Positions 6,167-14,356 are shown, counted from the first letter of the stretch. The stretch is DNA of 26,454 bases from an uncultured Gluconobacter sp. (GCA_937880175.1 CALFLO010000124.1:1-26454); one strand, 5' to 3'. The notes: generated by a model not told the origin, from the letters alone. Program-made: numbers and translations.

Positions 6167-8137
6167 ATGGCCGACACGCAGGCAGATAACAGCCAGGAAC
6201 TGCTCATCGCCGAGCGGTATCTGATCAGCCTGGACCGCAAACAGCCCGATTTCGGTGGCTGTGCGACATATGCCGCCCAGGACGTGATGGCGTCCGGGGC
6301 GTCATATTTAGCTTTGGCTCCCCTCGCGGCCTCCTCCCGCCTGACTGAAATCATGTTCTTTCGCCATGAGAGCGTGATCCCGATTCAGGCCCATGAATAC
6401 AATCAGGGGGCTTTGTGGCTGCTCTGTCCCCATCCGCCCGGGCCTTCGCTTGCGGAGGGGCTTGGTTTATGGACGGAAAGCCAGTTGATCGACGGGGTCA
6501 TCCGTCCGCTGGCGTCGCTCCTTCAGCGGCTGGAAGCGGCCAAGCTGACATGCCGCAGCATCCGCCCTGATAATCTGTTCGTGGCGCCGGGATTGCACAA
6601 GGTCGTGCTGGGTCCTCTGGGGGCTGCGGCTCCGGGAGAGAAGCAGCCTGTTCTTTTTGAACCCCTGTCTTCGGCGGTCTGCCGTCCGTCTGCGCGTGGC
6701 GAGGGAACGACAGGCTGCGATATTTTTTCGCTGGGTGTGTTGATTCTGTCGCTTGCCATCGGAAAGCTTCCTCTTGAAGGGCTCTCCGATAACGACATTC
6801 TCAAGCGGCGTTTTGAGGTTGGAACCCCGGCTGCCTATATGGACGGCCAGAATGTGCCCGTCGGGTTGCGCTCGGTGTTGACGGCGATGCTGTCCGATGA
6901 TCCCGTCAGCCGTCCTTCTCCACGCGATCTCGTGACGATTGCGCCTAGCAAGGTCTTTACGGTCCGGCCTGCTATGCCGGCAGGTATTCCCCTCGTGATC
7001 GGCGGAAACAGCGTTTACACGCCGCAGGCCCTGGCGTGGTACGCGGGTCGGCATCCCGCGGAATTTTCCGCCTTGCTGCAAAGGAAAGTCGTCAGCAACT
7101 GGCTGAGCCGAGAGGTTGAACTCTCTGCCATGGCGGGGCTGATCGAGCAGGCGAGCGCCTCGTTCCTGCCGACAGGCGGCGGCAAGGCGGTCGATCCTGC
7201 CACGATGGTCATCACACATGCGATTTCCGTCCTCGACCCGGCTGCGCCAATGTTCTGGGGCGGGGCATGGTTCTGGCCGGAAGCGCTGCCCCAGATGCTG
7301 GTTCAGGCAACCATCCAGCCTTCTGCTCCGGATGACGAGCGAACGATCCGCAATATCCTGAGCTTCATGGCGGCCAATCCGGATGCTTTCATGTCAGCGC
7401 ATCTGCCCCAGCGGCAGAGCCGCCAGATCTCAGCATTGTCAGTGGAAGCGCGGCGCATCGGGCTCAGGGGGGCCGAACTTGTCAGGCGTTTGCCGTATGA
7501 TCTGAACAGATTCCTTCCCTGTCTTTCAAAGAAATGTCTGGAGGCCCGGATTTCCCTGCCTGAAGGCCTGTTGCAGTGGCTGAACGGGCATGTGGGGATT
7601 GAAGACCTGCCTGACGAGGCTTTGGGACGCAGCGGCTTTCTGGATGACCAGATGCGGTCTTTTCTGGAAGCGAACTGTGCCCGACAGGGCGTTATTCCTC
7701 TCTCTCAGTCGCAGAAAGCAGGGCTTCCCGGCTGGCTGGCGGATCTGACGTTGCTTGCGGCTGTCCAGAGAAAATTTGCCAAAGCGCCGCTGAGTTTTCT
7801 GGCGCAGCGAGCTCTCCCGCTTCTGGAGACAGAACTGCGGCAGTGGCGCAGCAGGACGTCGCGTTCCCGACGCCGCGTGCGGCTTGGCAAGGCGGCGGAG
7901 GAGGGAAATCTGGGCACGTTCCTCGCGACCGTCAACGATCCAACGGGTCTTCGGCTGGATCAGCGGCAGGCTCAGCAGGCTGAGGCCGAAATCAGCAATC
8001 TGATGCGTGTTCTTGATGAGGCACCCGAACGACGGGCCGCCAATGACCGTGAAGCGCGCAATTCGGGTGAGTTTTTTTCGCTGCTGACCGGAATTGCCGT
8101 GGCAATGGCGAGTATCTGGCTGGAGTTCTGTCAGTGA
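6167..8137 (+). CDS. Membrane-anchored protein kinase-like protein, probable pseudokinase
   Basis: This 656-residue protein has a degenerate serine/threonine kinase fold in roughly residues 15-260. The catalytic-loop position reads CRSIRPDN (129-136), where an active kinase has HRDxKPxN, so the catalytic aspartate is S131. The metal-binding DFG is replaced by LGP (148-150). I could not find a convincing ATP-binding lysine or glycine loop. Later subdomains are kept: DIFSLGVL (185-192) and DDPVSRPS (244-251). Residues 270-630 match no family that I recognise and include a basic Arg/Ser-rich patch (RTSRSRRRVR). The C-terminus (about 634-653) is one hydrophobic segment, suggesting a tail anchor with the kinase-like part in the cytoplasm. 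The next gene starts 9 bases downstream. Loss of activity is inferred from residues; a non-catalytic scaffold or sensor is likely. Confidence 0.75.
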   Translation: MADTQADNSQELLIAERYLISLDRKQPDFGGCATYAAQDVMASGASYLALAPLAASSRLTEIMFFRHESVIPIQAHEYNQGALWLLCPHPPGPSLAEGLGLWTESQLIDGVIRPLASLLQRLEAAKLTCRSIRPDNLFVAPGLHKVVLGPLGAAAPGEKQPVLFEPLSSAVCRPSARGEGTTGCDIFSLGVLILSLAIGKLPLEGLSDNDILKRRFEVGTPAAYMDGQNVPVGLRSVLTAMLSDDPVSRPSPRDLVTIAPSKVFTVRPAMPAGIPLVIGGNSVYTPQALAWYAGRHPAEFSALLQRKVVSNWLSREVELSAMAGLIEQASASFLPTGGGKAVDPATMVITHAISVLDPAAPMFWGGAWFWPEALPQMLVQATIQPSAPDDERTIRNILSFMAANPDAFMSAHLPQRQSRQISALSVEARRIGLRGAELVRRLPYDLNRFLPCLSKKCLEARISLPEGLLQWLNGHVGIEDLPDEALGRSGFLDDQMRSFLEANCARQGVIPLSQSQKAGLPGWLADLTLLAAVQRKFAKAPLSFLAQRALPLLETELRQWRSRTSRSRRRVRLGKAAEEGNLGTFLATVNDPTGLRLDQRQAQQAEAEISNLMRVLDEAPERRAANDREARNSGEFFSLLTGIAVAMASIWLEFCQ

Positions 8138-8146
8138 GGAAGACCC

Positions 8147-8617
8147 ATGACGTCCGTTAGACAGGCAGAGCCGGGTACGCTCCGGGCTCCGGGATTTCGC
8201 TGGTGGCACGGGATCATTATCGGCCTGCTGCTCTCCTATGTTCCGGGGAGCCTGTTGGTGGCTGGCGTGCTGCTGCTTCCTCTGGTGCTGCTGAAGCTCG
8301 TTGATCCCAATGCTGACGGCCAGCGGATCATGATCGTGCTGTTCTATGTCGGGGCGGCCATGGTGCATCCGCTGCACGAGGCCTGGGCCGCCAACGGAGA
8401 CTGGGATACCTGTATTGCGCAGATCACCCAGCCGGTCACTCTGGCGCTGGACTGGCTTGCAGCGGGAGCGGCGTGGCTGGTAGCGGAGGCCTCGGCCATT
8501 GGCGGCCGATTGTGGAATGCGGAAGTCGCGCGCCGGGAGCGCAAATCCATCGAAAAGCGTATCGCGTATCTTCAGAACGAATGGATGTCTTCGGACGATG
8601 ACGCTCCTGCGACCTGA
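8147..8617 (+). CDS. Small multi-pass membrane protein of unknown function
   Basis: The 156-residue product has hydrophobic stretches at about residues 22-53 (possibly one long or two short segments), 60-75 and 97-118. A charged, arginine/lysine-rich tail (RRERKSIEKR) follows, ending in DDDAPAT. I recognise no family. AGGAAG lies a few bases before the ATG and overlaps the stop of the upstream pseudokinase gene, so the two are almost certainly co-transcribed and translationally coupled. An inferred role is a membrane partner for the tail-anchored pseudokinase. Its stop codon sits within the 13-bp hairpin at 8603-8639, beyond which the next gene (ftsY) faces the other way. Confidence 0.8.
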   Translation: MTSVRQAEPGTLRAPGFRWWHGIIIGLLLSYVPGSLLVAGVLLLPLVLLKLVDPNADGQRIMIVLFYVGAAMVHPLHEAWAANGDWDTCIAQITQPVTLALDWLAAGAAWLVAEASAIGGRLWNAEVARRERKSIEKRIAYLQNEWMSSDDDAPAT

Positions 8618-8639
8618 CCTGTAGGGAGGTCGCAGGAGC
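8603..8639. terminator. Perfect 13-bp hairpin between convergent genes
   Basis: GCTCCTGCGACCT (8603-8615) is exactly complementary to AGGTCGCAGGAGC (8627-8639), with an 11-base loop. It spans the stop codon of the small membrane protein gene and ends 7 bases before the ftsY stop, so it serves both converging transcripts. No U-tract follows on either strand. It probably works as a U-less terminator or 3'-end stabiliser. Confidence 0.6.
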
Positions 8640-8645
8640 CGACCC

Positions 8646-9605
8646 TTATTCGGGAGGCGTCTCTTCGGTTGCGGTTTCCATCAGTCTGGCTGCCAGATCG
8701 TTCGTGCCACCGACCAGACCTTTTGCGTATTCCTGAGCGGAGAAGGCACGCAGATCCTCGGCCTGTTCGCCGACACCGACCATATGGACCGGCAATTTGA
8801 ACTGTTCCGCCAGTGCCACAACAATGCCGCCCCGGGCGGAACCGTCCAGCTTGGTGACGATCAGTCCGGTTACGTTGACCAGTTCCCGGAAGACACGGAC
8901 CTGTTCGATAGCGTTCTGACCGGTCGTGGCATCGAGGACGAGCAGAACGGAATGGGGGGCAGTCTCGTCGAACTTCCGCATGACGCGGATGACCTTGGCC
9001 AGTTCCTCCATCAGCGCGCCCTTGTTGTGCAGGCGTCCGGCGGTGTCGATCAGAAGCAGGTCTGTTCCGGCTTCAGTGGCGCGTTTGAGGCCGTCATAGG
9101 CCAGACCGGCGGCATCGGCGCCATGCTTACCAGCGATGACGGGCACGTTGGCGCGCTTGCCCCAGACTTCGAGCTGTTCCACGGCTGCTGCACGATAGGT
9201 GTCGCCTGCGACCAGCATCACGGACTTGCCTTCTTCCGTGTAGAGGCGAGCCATTTTGCCGATGGTTGTGGTCTTACCGACGCCGTTGACGCCGACGACC
9301 AGCACGACATGGGGTTTTTTCGTCGGGTCGGGCTCAAAAGGAATGGCGACGGGTTCGAGGACGCGAGCAATTTCGGTCGCCAGGGTCTCGCGGATTTCGT
9401 CGCTGGTGACGTCCTTGCCAAAACGCGTGCTGCGGAAGCTTTCGATGACGCGCTCTGCCACGGCAGGTCCGAGATCGGCCGCGATCAGTTCGTCTTCAAG
9501 TTCTTCAAGCGCGGTTTCATCCAGCTTGCGATGCGTGAAGACAGCGCCGAGACGGGTGCTCGAGCGTGAAAGACCCTGTTTGAGTCGTGAGAAAAATCCA
9601 GCCAT
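8646..9605 (-). CDS. ftsY: Signal recognition particle receptor FtsY
   Basis: FtsY is the membrane-associated GTPase that docks the SRP-ribosome complex for co-translational insertion of inner membrane proteins. The 319-residue protein has only a short N-terminal region before the helical N domain (about 25-85) and the GTPase G domain. Motifs seen are the P-loop GVNGVGKTT (105-113), DTAGR (187-191) and TKLDGSARGG (251-260), followed by the family-typical GVGEQAEDLRAF. The long acidic A domain of E. coli FtsY is missing, as in many alphaproteobacteria; the N-terminus MAGFFSRLKQGL is an amphipathic, membrane-binding candidate. The gene is last in the minus-strand order dapF, mtaB, ftsY, 60 bases after mtaB. 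Confidence 0.96.
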   Translation of the reverse strand: MAGFFSRLKQGLSRSSTRLGAVFTHRKLDETALEELEDELIAADLGPAVAERVIESFRSTRFGKDVTSDEIRETLATEIARVLEPVAIPFEPDPTKKPHVVLVVGVNGVGKTTTIGKMARLYTEEGKSVMLVAGDTYRAAAVEQLEVWGKRANVPVIAGKHGADAAGLAYDGLKRATEAGTDLLLIDTAGRLHNKGALMEELAKVIRVMRKFDETAPHSVLLVLDATTGQNAIEQVRVFRELVNVTGLIVTKLDGSARGGIVVALAEQFKLPVHMVGVGEQAEDLRAFSAQEYAKGLVGGTNDLAARLMETATEETPPE

Positions 9606-9665
9606 GCAAGGGAGTTCGGACAGGTCGGGCCGAACGTCAAGGGCATAGGAAGATCTGAGCGCGTT

Positions 9666-10868
9666 TCAGTTGCGGATTTCGGCCAGAAGTGTCCCGTTTT
9701 CCAGTCCCGTGGCCCGTACAGGCACGAAACTGCCCCGGACTGGCGCGGGGGCGGTTCCGGTCAGTCGCACGGCGGCGAATTCTGGTGAATGGCCGCGATC
9801 CGGCGCTTCGGCCAGAATATCAAACTCTGTGCCGATGAGGCGCTGCAGGAAACGGTCGCGGTTTGCGTCGCCAACCTCCCGCAGCCGGGCCGCGCGTTTC
9901 TGGCGTTCGGCATTGGGCACGGCTGGCATCCGGGCGGCGGGCGTTCCGGGGCGTTCGCTGTAGGGGAAGACGTGCAGGAAGGGGATCTGCTGTTCTTCGA
10001 TAAAAGCGCGGGTCTCCTCAAAGAGGGCATTTGTTTCCGTTGGAAACCCCGCAATCAGATCAGCGCCGACGCCTGTTTCGGGGCGCATGGACCGGACGCG
10101 GCGGAGCGTTGCGGCGACGCTTGCAGTATCATGGCGGCGTTTCATGCGTTTGAGGATGAGGTCTGATCCCGCCTGAAGGGACAGGTGCAGATGCGGCATC
10201 AGGCGGGGTTCGTTTTCCAGCAGCCACCACAGATCTGTGTCTCCCGTCTTTACGTCGAGAATGACGGGGTCGATGGAAGACAGGCGCAGTCGCCGTACGC
10301 CGTCCACGCGACGAAGCAGTTCCCGGCAGAGCGCGCCCAGCCCCGCGTTTTCCGGACCTTGCCACGAAGCGATATCCACGCCGGTCAGCACGATTTCCTG
10401 ATGCCCCGCTTCGACCAGCGCCTGAGCACGGGCGATGGCGTCTGCCACGGGAGTGGAGCGGGAATCGCCACGGCCATAGGGGATGATGCAGAACGTGCAG
10501 CGGTGATCGCAGCCCTGCTGGACCTGAAGGAGGGCGCGTGCGTGGCGCGACGGCGGCAGGCCGGGGCTGTTATCGCCCCAGATGGCGGGTTTGAGCTTGT
10601 CTTCGTTCGGCACTACGCGGACTACGCCCGGAAGCCCGGCCCAGCGGTCCGGTGCGATGTCGGAGGCACAGCCCGTCACGACAATCTTCGCGTCAGGGTT
10701 CTCCCGATGCGCGCGGCGGATGGCCTGCCGGGCCTGTCGTTCGGCCGTGGTCGTTACAGCGCAGGTATTGACGATGATGGTGTCGTCCTGTTCACGCGCA
10801 TGATGGGCCATGCCGTCGCTCTCATGGGCATTGAGGCGGCAGCCGAAGGTCAGGACGGATGCTGTCAC
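9666..10868 (-). CDS. mtaB: tRNA t6A37 methylthiotransferase MtaB
   Basis: MtaB is a radical SAM enzyme that converts t6A37 to ms2t6A37 in tRNAs reading ANN codons. The 400-residue protein has three cysteines for the N-terminal iron-sulfur cluster (C10 in FGCRLNAHE, C36 in NTCAV, C67 in TGCAS) and the radical SAM motif C120-x3-C124-x2-C127 (CDHRCTFC). A TRAM-like C-terminal region ends the protein (about 340-400). The start is set at a GTG at 10868, which overlaps the dapF stop as GTGA and leads straight into the conserved TASVLTFGCRLN. An ATG 22 codons upstream lies wholly within dapF and adds sequence unlike the family. The overlap indicates tight coupling with dapF. Confidence 0.92.
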   Translation of the reverse strand: MTASVLTFGCRLNAHESDGMAHHAREQDDTIIVNTCAVTTTAERQARQAIRRAHRENPDAKIVVTGCASDIAPDRWAGLPGVVRVVPNEDKLKPAIWGDNSPGLPPSRHARALLQVQQGCDHRCTFCIIPYGRGDSRSTPVADAIARAQALVEAGHQEIVLTGVDIASWQGPENAGLGALCRELLRRVDGVRRLRLSSIDPVILDVKTGDTDLWWLLENEPRLMPHLHLSLQAGSDLILKRMKRRHDTASVAATLRRVRSMRPETGVGADLIAGFPTETNALFEETRAFIEEQQIPFLHVFPYSERPGTPAARMPAVPNAERQKRAARLREVGDANRDRFLQRLIGTEFDILAEAPDRGHSPEFAAVRLTGTAPAPVRGSFVPVRATGLENGTLLAEIRN

Positions 10869-11638
10869 GCGGTTGTCCCGTGAAAGACCGTGACGGCGGG
10901 GCCTGTCATGAGGACATGGCCGTCCTCCCGCCATGTGATGCGCAGGTCTCCGCCATCCATCGTGACGGTGCAGGTCCGTTCTGTCAGGCCGCGCCGGACT
11001 GCATTTACGACGGCTGCACAGGCTCCCGATCCGCAGGCGAGTGTCAGGCCTGCGCCACGTTCCCAGACCCGCAGACGCAGATGTGTCGGGGAGAGGCTCT
11101 GCGCGAAGCCGATATTGGCGCGTTCCGGGAAGAGGGGATCCCGTTCGAGGTCAGGTCCCAGTATTTCGGCGCGGGAGGCATCACCGAACAGCGTGGCATG
11201 CGGATTGCCCATCGAGCAGGCGGCCGCGTCATGCAGTGGCAGATGGAGCGTGTCGCAGGCTTCCGAAAGCGGCACGTCCCGCCAATCCAACCGGGGTGCG
11301 CCCATATCGACTGTGAAGAGGTCGCCATCGCGCGTCGTGGGAAGAAGACCGGCGGCCGTCTGAAGTGTGGGAGCGCCTCCGACGAATTTCGCCACGCAGC
11401 GCGATGCATTGCCGCATGCCCCGGCCTCCGAACCGTCCGGATTGAAGAAACGGACAAGCACGTCCGCTCCTGCCAGCGCCGGTTCTGTCAGCAGGACGAG
11501 CTGGTCGCAGCCGATTCCAAAGCGCCGGTCACAGAGGTGGCGGATCATTGCGGTATCAAGGGCCGGGTCGTTCTGGCGGCCGTCGATGACGACGAAATCG
11601 TTGCCCAGACCGTGCATTTTCGTGAAGGGGAGGGTCAT
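10865..11638 (-). CDS. dapF: Diaminopimelate epimerase
   Basis: DapF interconverts LL- and meso-diaminopimelate, supplying peptidoglycan crosslinks and lysine. The 257-residue protein has the two catalytic cysteines of this cofactor-independent racemase family: C75 in ACGNASRC and C202 in ACGSGACA. The N-terminal FTKMHGLGNDF is the family signature. The start at 11638 is preferred over ATGs at 11653 and 11686 because AGAGG lies just upstream and the protein then begins MTLPFTKMHG, as in homologues. It is the first gene of the minus-strand operon with mtaB and ftsY, and divergent from a methyltransferase gene across 85 bases. Confidence 0.94.
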   Translation of the reverse strand: MTLPFTKMHGLGNDFVVIDGRQNDPALDTAMIRHLCDRRFGIGCDQLVLLTEPALAGADVLVRFFNPDGSEAGACGNASRCVAKFVGGAPTLQTAAGLLPTTRDGDLFTVDMGAPRLDWRDVPLSEACDTLHLPLHDAAACSMGNPHATLFGDASRAEILGPDLERDPLFPERANIGFAQSLSPTHLRLRVWERGAGLTLACGSGACAAVVNAVRRGLTERTCTVTMDGGDLRITWREDGHVLMTGPAVTVFHGTTA

Positions 11639-11723
11639 GATGGCGCCTCTCATAAAGCATCCTGCGGGTTGACGCACGGGGAACATGCCCTCATCTCGGC
11701 TGCTGGATCAGCAAGGAGTGGAC

Positions 11724-12374
11724 ATGAGCGGCCCGGAACAGCTTGAAGGCATGCACGAAGCGGCGTTCACACGCGCCAACAATGAGCCCGACACGATTTT
11801 CTATGCGCAGCGCGTGCCGGATTCGCTGATGGACATGGGCGCGCGGACAGCCGTGACGGCCCTCTATCAGACCGCCCTGCCGGTCGGTGGCGCGGTGCTG
11901 GACCTGATGGCGGGGGCGCTCAGCCATTATCCCGAGGAAGCCACGTTCCAGCGCGTGGTCGGGCTCGGGATTTCCAAGGCGGCTCTGGAGGCCAATCCCG
12001 TTCTCGGCGAGCGGGTCGTGCAGGATCTCAATGATGAGCCTGAACTTCCTTTTGACGATGACAGCTTTGATGCCGTGACGCTGTGTGACGGGCTGGCCTA
12101 TCTGACGACGCCTCTGGCCGTTCTGATGGAAATTGTCCGGGTTCTCAAGCCCGGCGCACCGCTGATCCTGACGTTTTCCGATCAGTTTCACGCGGCGAAG
12201 GCCGTTGCGATCTGGCAGGCCCTTGAACCGGCGGATCGGGTGCGTCTGGCGAGTGTCCTGATGTCACGCACCGGTCTGGCCGAGCTGGATACGGGCGAGG
12301 TGGTGCCCCCCGAAGACCTGACAGCGTGGCGCGATACGGTCCATGCCGTGGTTGGCCGCAAGCCAAGAAACTGA
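11724..12374 (+). CDS. SAM-dependent methyltransferase (class I fold)
   Basis: The 216-residue protein has the class I methyltransferase layout: motif I VLDLMAG (58-64), an acidic strand end near VVGLGIS, LPFDDDSFDAVTLCDGLAYL as the motif II region (108-127), and RVLKPGAPLILTFSD for the motif III region (139-153). The substrate is not evident. The start at 11724 has a strong AAGGAG five bases away from the ATG; a possible ATG at 11685 has no such site. The gene is divergent from dapF. A hairpin with a T-run begins at its stop codon, so it is probably a single-gene unit. It could methylate a small molecule or a macromolecule; nothing in the neighbourhood decides. Confidence 0.8.
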   Translation: MSGPEQLEGMHEAAFTRANNEPDTIFYAQRVPDSLMDMGARTAVTALYQTALPVGGAVLDLMAGALSHYPEEATFQRVVGLGISKAALEANPVLGERVVQDLNDEPELPFDDDSFDAVTLCDGLAYLTTPLAVLMEIVRVLKPGAPLILTFSDQFHAAKAVAIWQALEPADRVRLASVLMSRTGLAELDTGEVVPPEDLTAWRDTVHAVVGRKPRN

Positions 12375-12433
12375 ATGCCGGAATTGTCTGGAAGAACAAG
12401 AAAAAGTCTTCCATACGTTCTTTCTGGCATTTT
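12374..12433 (+). terminator. Two-tier hairpin followed by a short T-run
   Basis: AATGCCGGAA (12374-12383) pairs with TTCTGGCATT (12422-12431) with one G-U pair. Inside, TGGAAGA (12389-12395) pairs with TCTTCCA (12407-12413). TTTT runs through the 3' edge of the stem. The structure starts at the methyltransferase stop and looks like an intrinsic terminator, though the inner spacer makes it imperfect. Confidence 0.5.
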
Positions 12434-12468
12434 CGGCTGGAAGTCTTTATGCAGCGGCATTCCAGCCG
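12434..12468 (+). promoter_or_regulatory. Second stem in the RNA helicase leader
   Basis: CGGCTGGAA (12434-12442) is exactly complementary to TTCCAGCCG (12460-12468) with a 17-base loop. It lies 45 bases before the helicase ATG. A GGCATT copy at 12456-12461 could also pair with AATGCC at 12374-12379, in competition with the terminator-like hairpin upstream, so two alternative folds are possible. Whether the transcript starts early enough to form both is unknown. Confidence 0.35.
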
Positions 12469-12513
12469 CCGCATCCTGTCGTCGGCGTGACGTTTGCCGA
12501 GTGTTCATAAAAT

Positions 12514-14334
12514 ATGCCTTTTCCCGATACCCATCCTGCCCTTAAGCGCGCCCTTGAGGCACGTGGCTACGAACAGCTGACTCCTGTTCAGGAAGCAGTT
12601 CTGCAGCCGGGGCTGGACGAGCGCGACCTGCTGGTTTCCGCGCAGACGGGGTCGGGCAAGACCGTCGCCTTCGGCCTGGCCATCGCTCCGACCCTGCTCG
12701 GAGATGCCGATCGCCTTCCGCCGTCCCCTCAGCCCATGGCGCTCGTGATTGCGCCGACGCGTGAGCTGGCGCTTCAGGTCCAGTCCGAACTCAAGTGGCT
12801 TTATGCCGAAACCGGTGCCCGCATCGCGAGCTGCATTGGCGGCACCGATGCCCGCAGTGAAGCCCGCGAACTGAATCGCGGCGTCCATATCGTTGTCGGC
12901 ACGCCGGGGCGCCTGTGCGACCATCTGTCGCGCGGCTCCCTCGACCTGTCAGCCCTTCGTTGCGTCATCCTTGATGAAGCCGACGAAATGCTGGACATGG
13001 GCTTCCGCGACGAGCTCGAAAAGCTGCTCGATGCCGCTCCGACCGAGCGTCGCACGCTGCTGTTCTCCGCGACGATCGCCCGCGAGATCGCTTCTCTGGC
13101 ACGTCGTTACCAGAAGAATGCCGAGCGTATCGACACGGTGTCTGGTGCGAAGCAGCATTCCGACATCACCTATCGCTGCGTCATCACGCAGCCGCAGGAA
13201 ATCGAGCGTTCGCTCGTCAACGTGCTCCGTTTCTACGAGAGCCCGACGGCGATGGTGTTCTGCAACACCCGCATGATGGTCAATCAGGTTCAGGCGACGC
13301 TGCTTGAGCGTGGTTTTGCATCCGTCGCGATTTCCGGCGAGATGGGCCAGAACGAGCGTAGCCGTGCGATCGAGAGCCTGCGTTCCGGTCAGGCCCGCGT
13401 CTGTGTTGCAACGGACGTTGCGGCCCGCGGTATTGACGTGCCGGCCCTGAACCTCGTGATTCATGCCAGCATCCCGACCGCTGCCGAGACCCTGCTGCAC
13501 CGTTCGGGCCGTACGGGCCGTGCGGGTCGCAAGGGCACCAGTGTTCTGATGGTTCCGCTGAACCAGCGTCGCCGGGCCGAGCGTCTGCTTCAGATGGCGA
13601 AGATCCAGGCCGAGTGGGAAGCCGTTCCGACGGCTGATGCCATTGCCGCGCAGGACAAGACCCGTCTGATGGATGATCCGATCCTGACGAATGCCGTGGA
13701 CGACATGTCCGATGAGCTGGTCAATCAGCTCGTCGAGAAATACGACGCCACCAAGCTCGCCGCTGCGCTGGTGGGTCTGTATCGTGCGCGTCTGCCGAAG
13801 GTCGAGCAGATCCGTCCGATGTCCGTCGAGGCTCCGCGCCACACGGAACGTGGTGAGCGCGCGCCGCGTGAAGAGCATGTCATGGCGGGCGAGTGGTTCA
13901 AGATGAGCGTTGGCCGCACCGAGCGCGCCGACCCGAAATGGCTGATCCCGCTGATCTGCCGTCTGGGTGGCGTGCAGAAGCGCGAGATCGGCAGCATCCG
14001 CATCGATCAGGAACAGACCTATTTCCAGATCGCCGATGAGAGCGTGGCCCGCTTCAAGTCCTGCCTCGCCGGCGCAGAAGCCGACGAAGTGACGATCGAG
14101 CCGTCTGAAGCGCCTGCTGGTGGCATGGGGGCCCGTGGTCGTAACCCGGGCGAAGGCAAGCGCTTTGGTGGCGGCGGTCGCCCGGGCGGCGGCGGTGGCT
14201 TCAAAGGCGGCCCGCGTGGCGGTGGAGCCGGCGGCGGTTACAAGGGCCGTGGCGGTTCGGGTTTCGGTCGTCCGAAGCCCGCAGGTGGTGACGGTCCGCG
14301 CAGCGATGGTTCGAGCCGCAAGCGCCGTCCCTGA
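12514..14334 (+). CDS. DEAD-box ATP-dependent RNA helicase with DbpA-type RNA-binding domain
   Basis: This 606-residue enzyme unwinds RNA duplexes, likely in ribosome assembly, mRNA decay or cold adaptation. The helicase core shows the Q motif around Q26, motif I AQTGSGKT (43-50), PTREL (81-85), DEAD (154-157), SAT (185-187) and motif VI HRSGRTGRAGR (329-339). Residues about 459-530 match the DbpA/CsdA RNA-binding domain (EWFKMSVGRTERADPKWLIPL region). The last 70 residues are a Gly/Arg-rich tail with repeated GGG, RGG and GGGFKGG, probably a nonspecific RNA-binding region. It resembles DeaD/CsdA in architecture, but the 23S-specific DbpA cannot be excluded. No strong ribosome site is seen (GAG about 10 bases upstream). 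A bidirectional terminator follows within 23 bases. Confidence 0.92.
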   Translation: MPFPDTHPALKRALEARGYEQLTPVQEAVLQPGLDERDLLVSAQTGSGKTVAFGLAIAPTLLGDADRLPPSPQPMALVIAPTRELALQVQSELKWLYAETGARIASCIGGTDARSEARELNRGVHIVVGTPGRLCDHLSRGSLDLSALRCVILDEADEMLDMGFRDELEKLLDAAPTERRTLLFSATIAREIASLARRYQKNAERIDTVSGAKQHSDITYRCVITQPQEIERSLVNVLRFYESPTAMVFCNTRMMVNQVQATLLERGFASVAISGEMGQNERSRAIESLRSGQARVCVATDVAARGIDVPALNLVIHASIPTAAETLLHRSGRTGRAGRKGTSVLMVPLNQRRRAERLLQMAKIQAEWEAVPTADAIAAQDKTRLMDDPILTNAVDDMSDELVNQLVEKYDATKLAAALVGLYRARLPKVEQIRPMSVEAPRHTERGERAPREEHVMAGEWFKMSVGRTERADPKWLIPLICRLGGVQKREIGSIRIDQEQTYFQIADESVARFKSCLAGAEADEVTIEPSEAPAGGMGARGRNPGEGKRFGGGGRPGGGGGFKGGPRGGGAGGGYKGRGGSGFGRPKPAGGDGPRSDGSSRKRRP

Positions 14335-14356
14335 TCCTTCTTCAGGGATCTGAGAC

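Noticed and set aside
10859..11746. A 295-residue plus-strand frame opposite dapF
   Set aside because: DapF catalytic cysteines and flanking motifs are intact on minus; the plus frame reads as random sequence.
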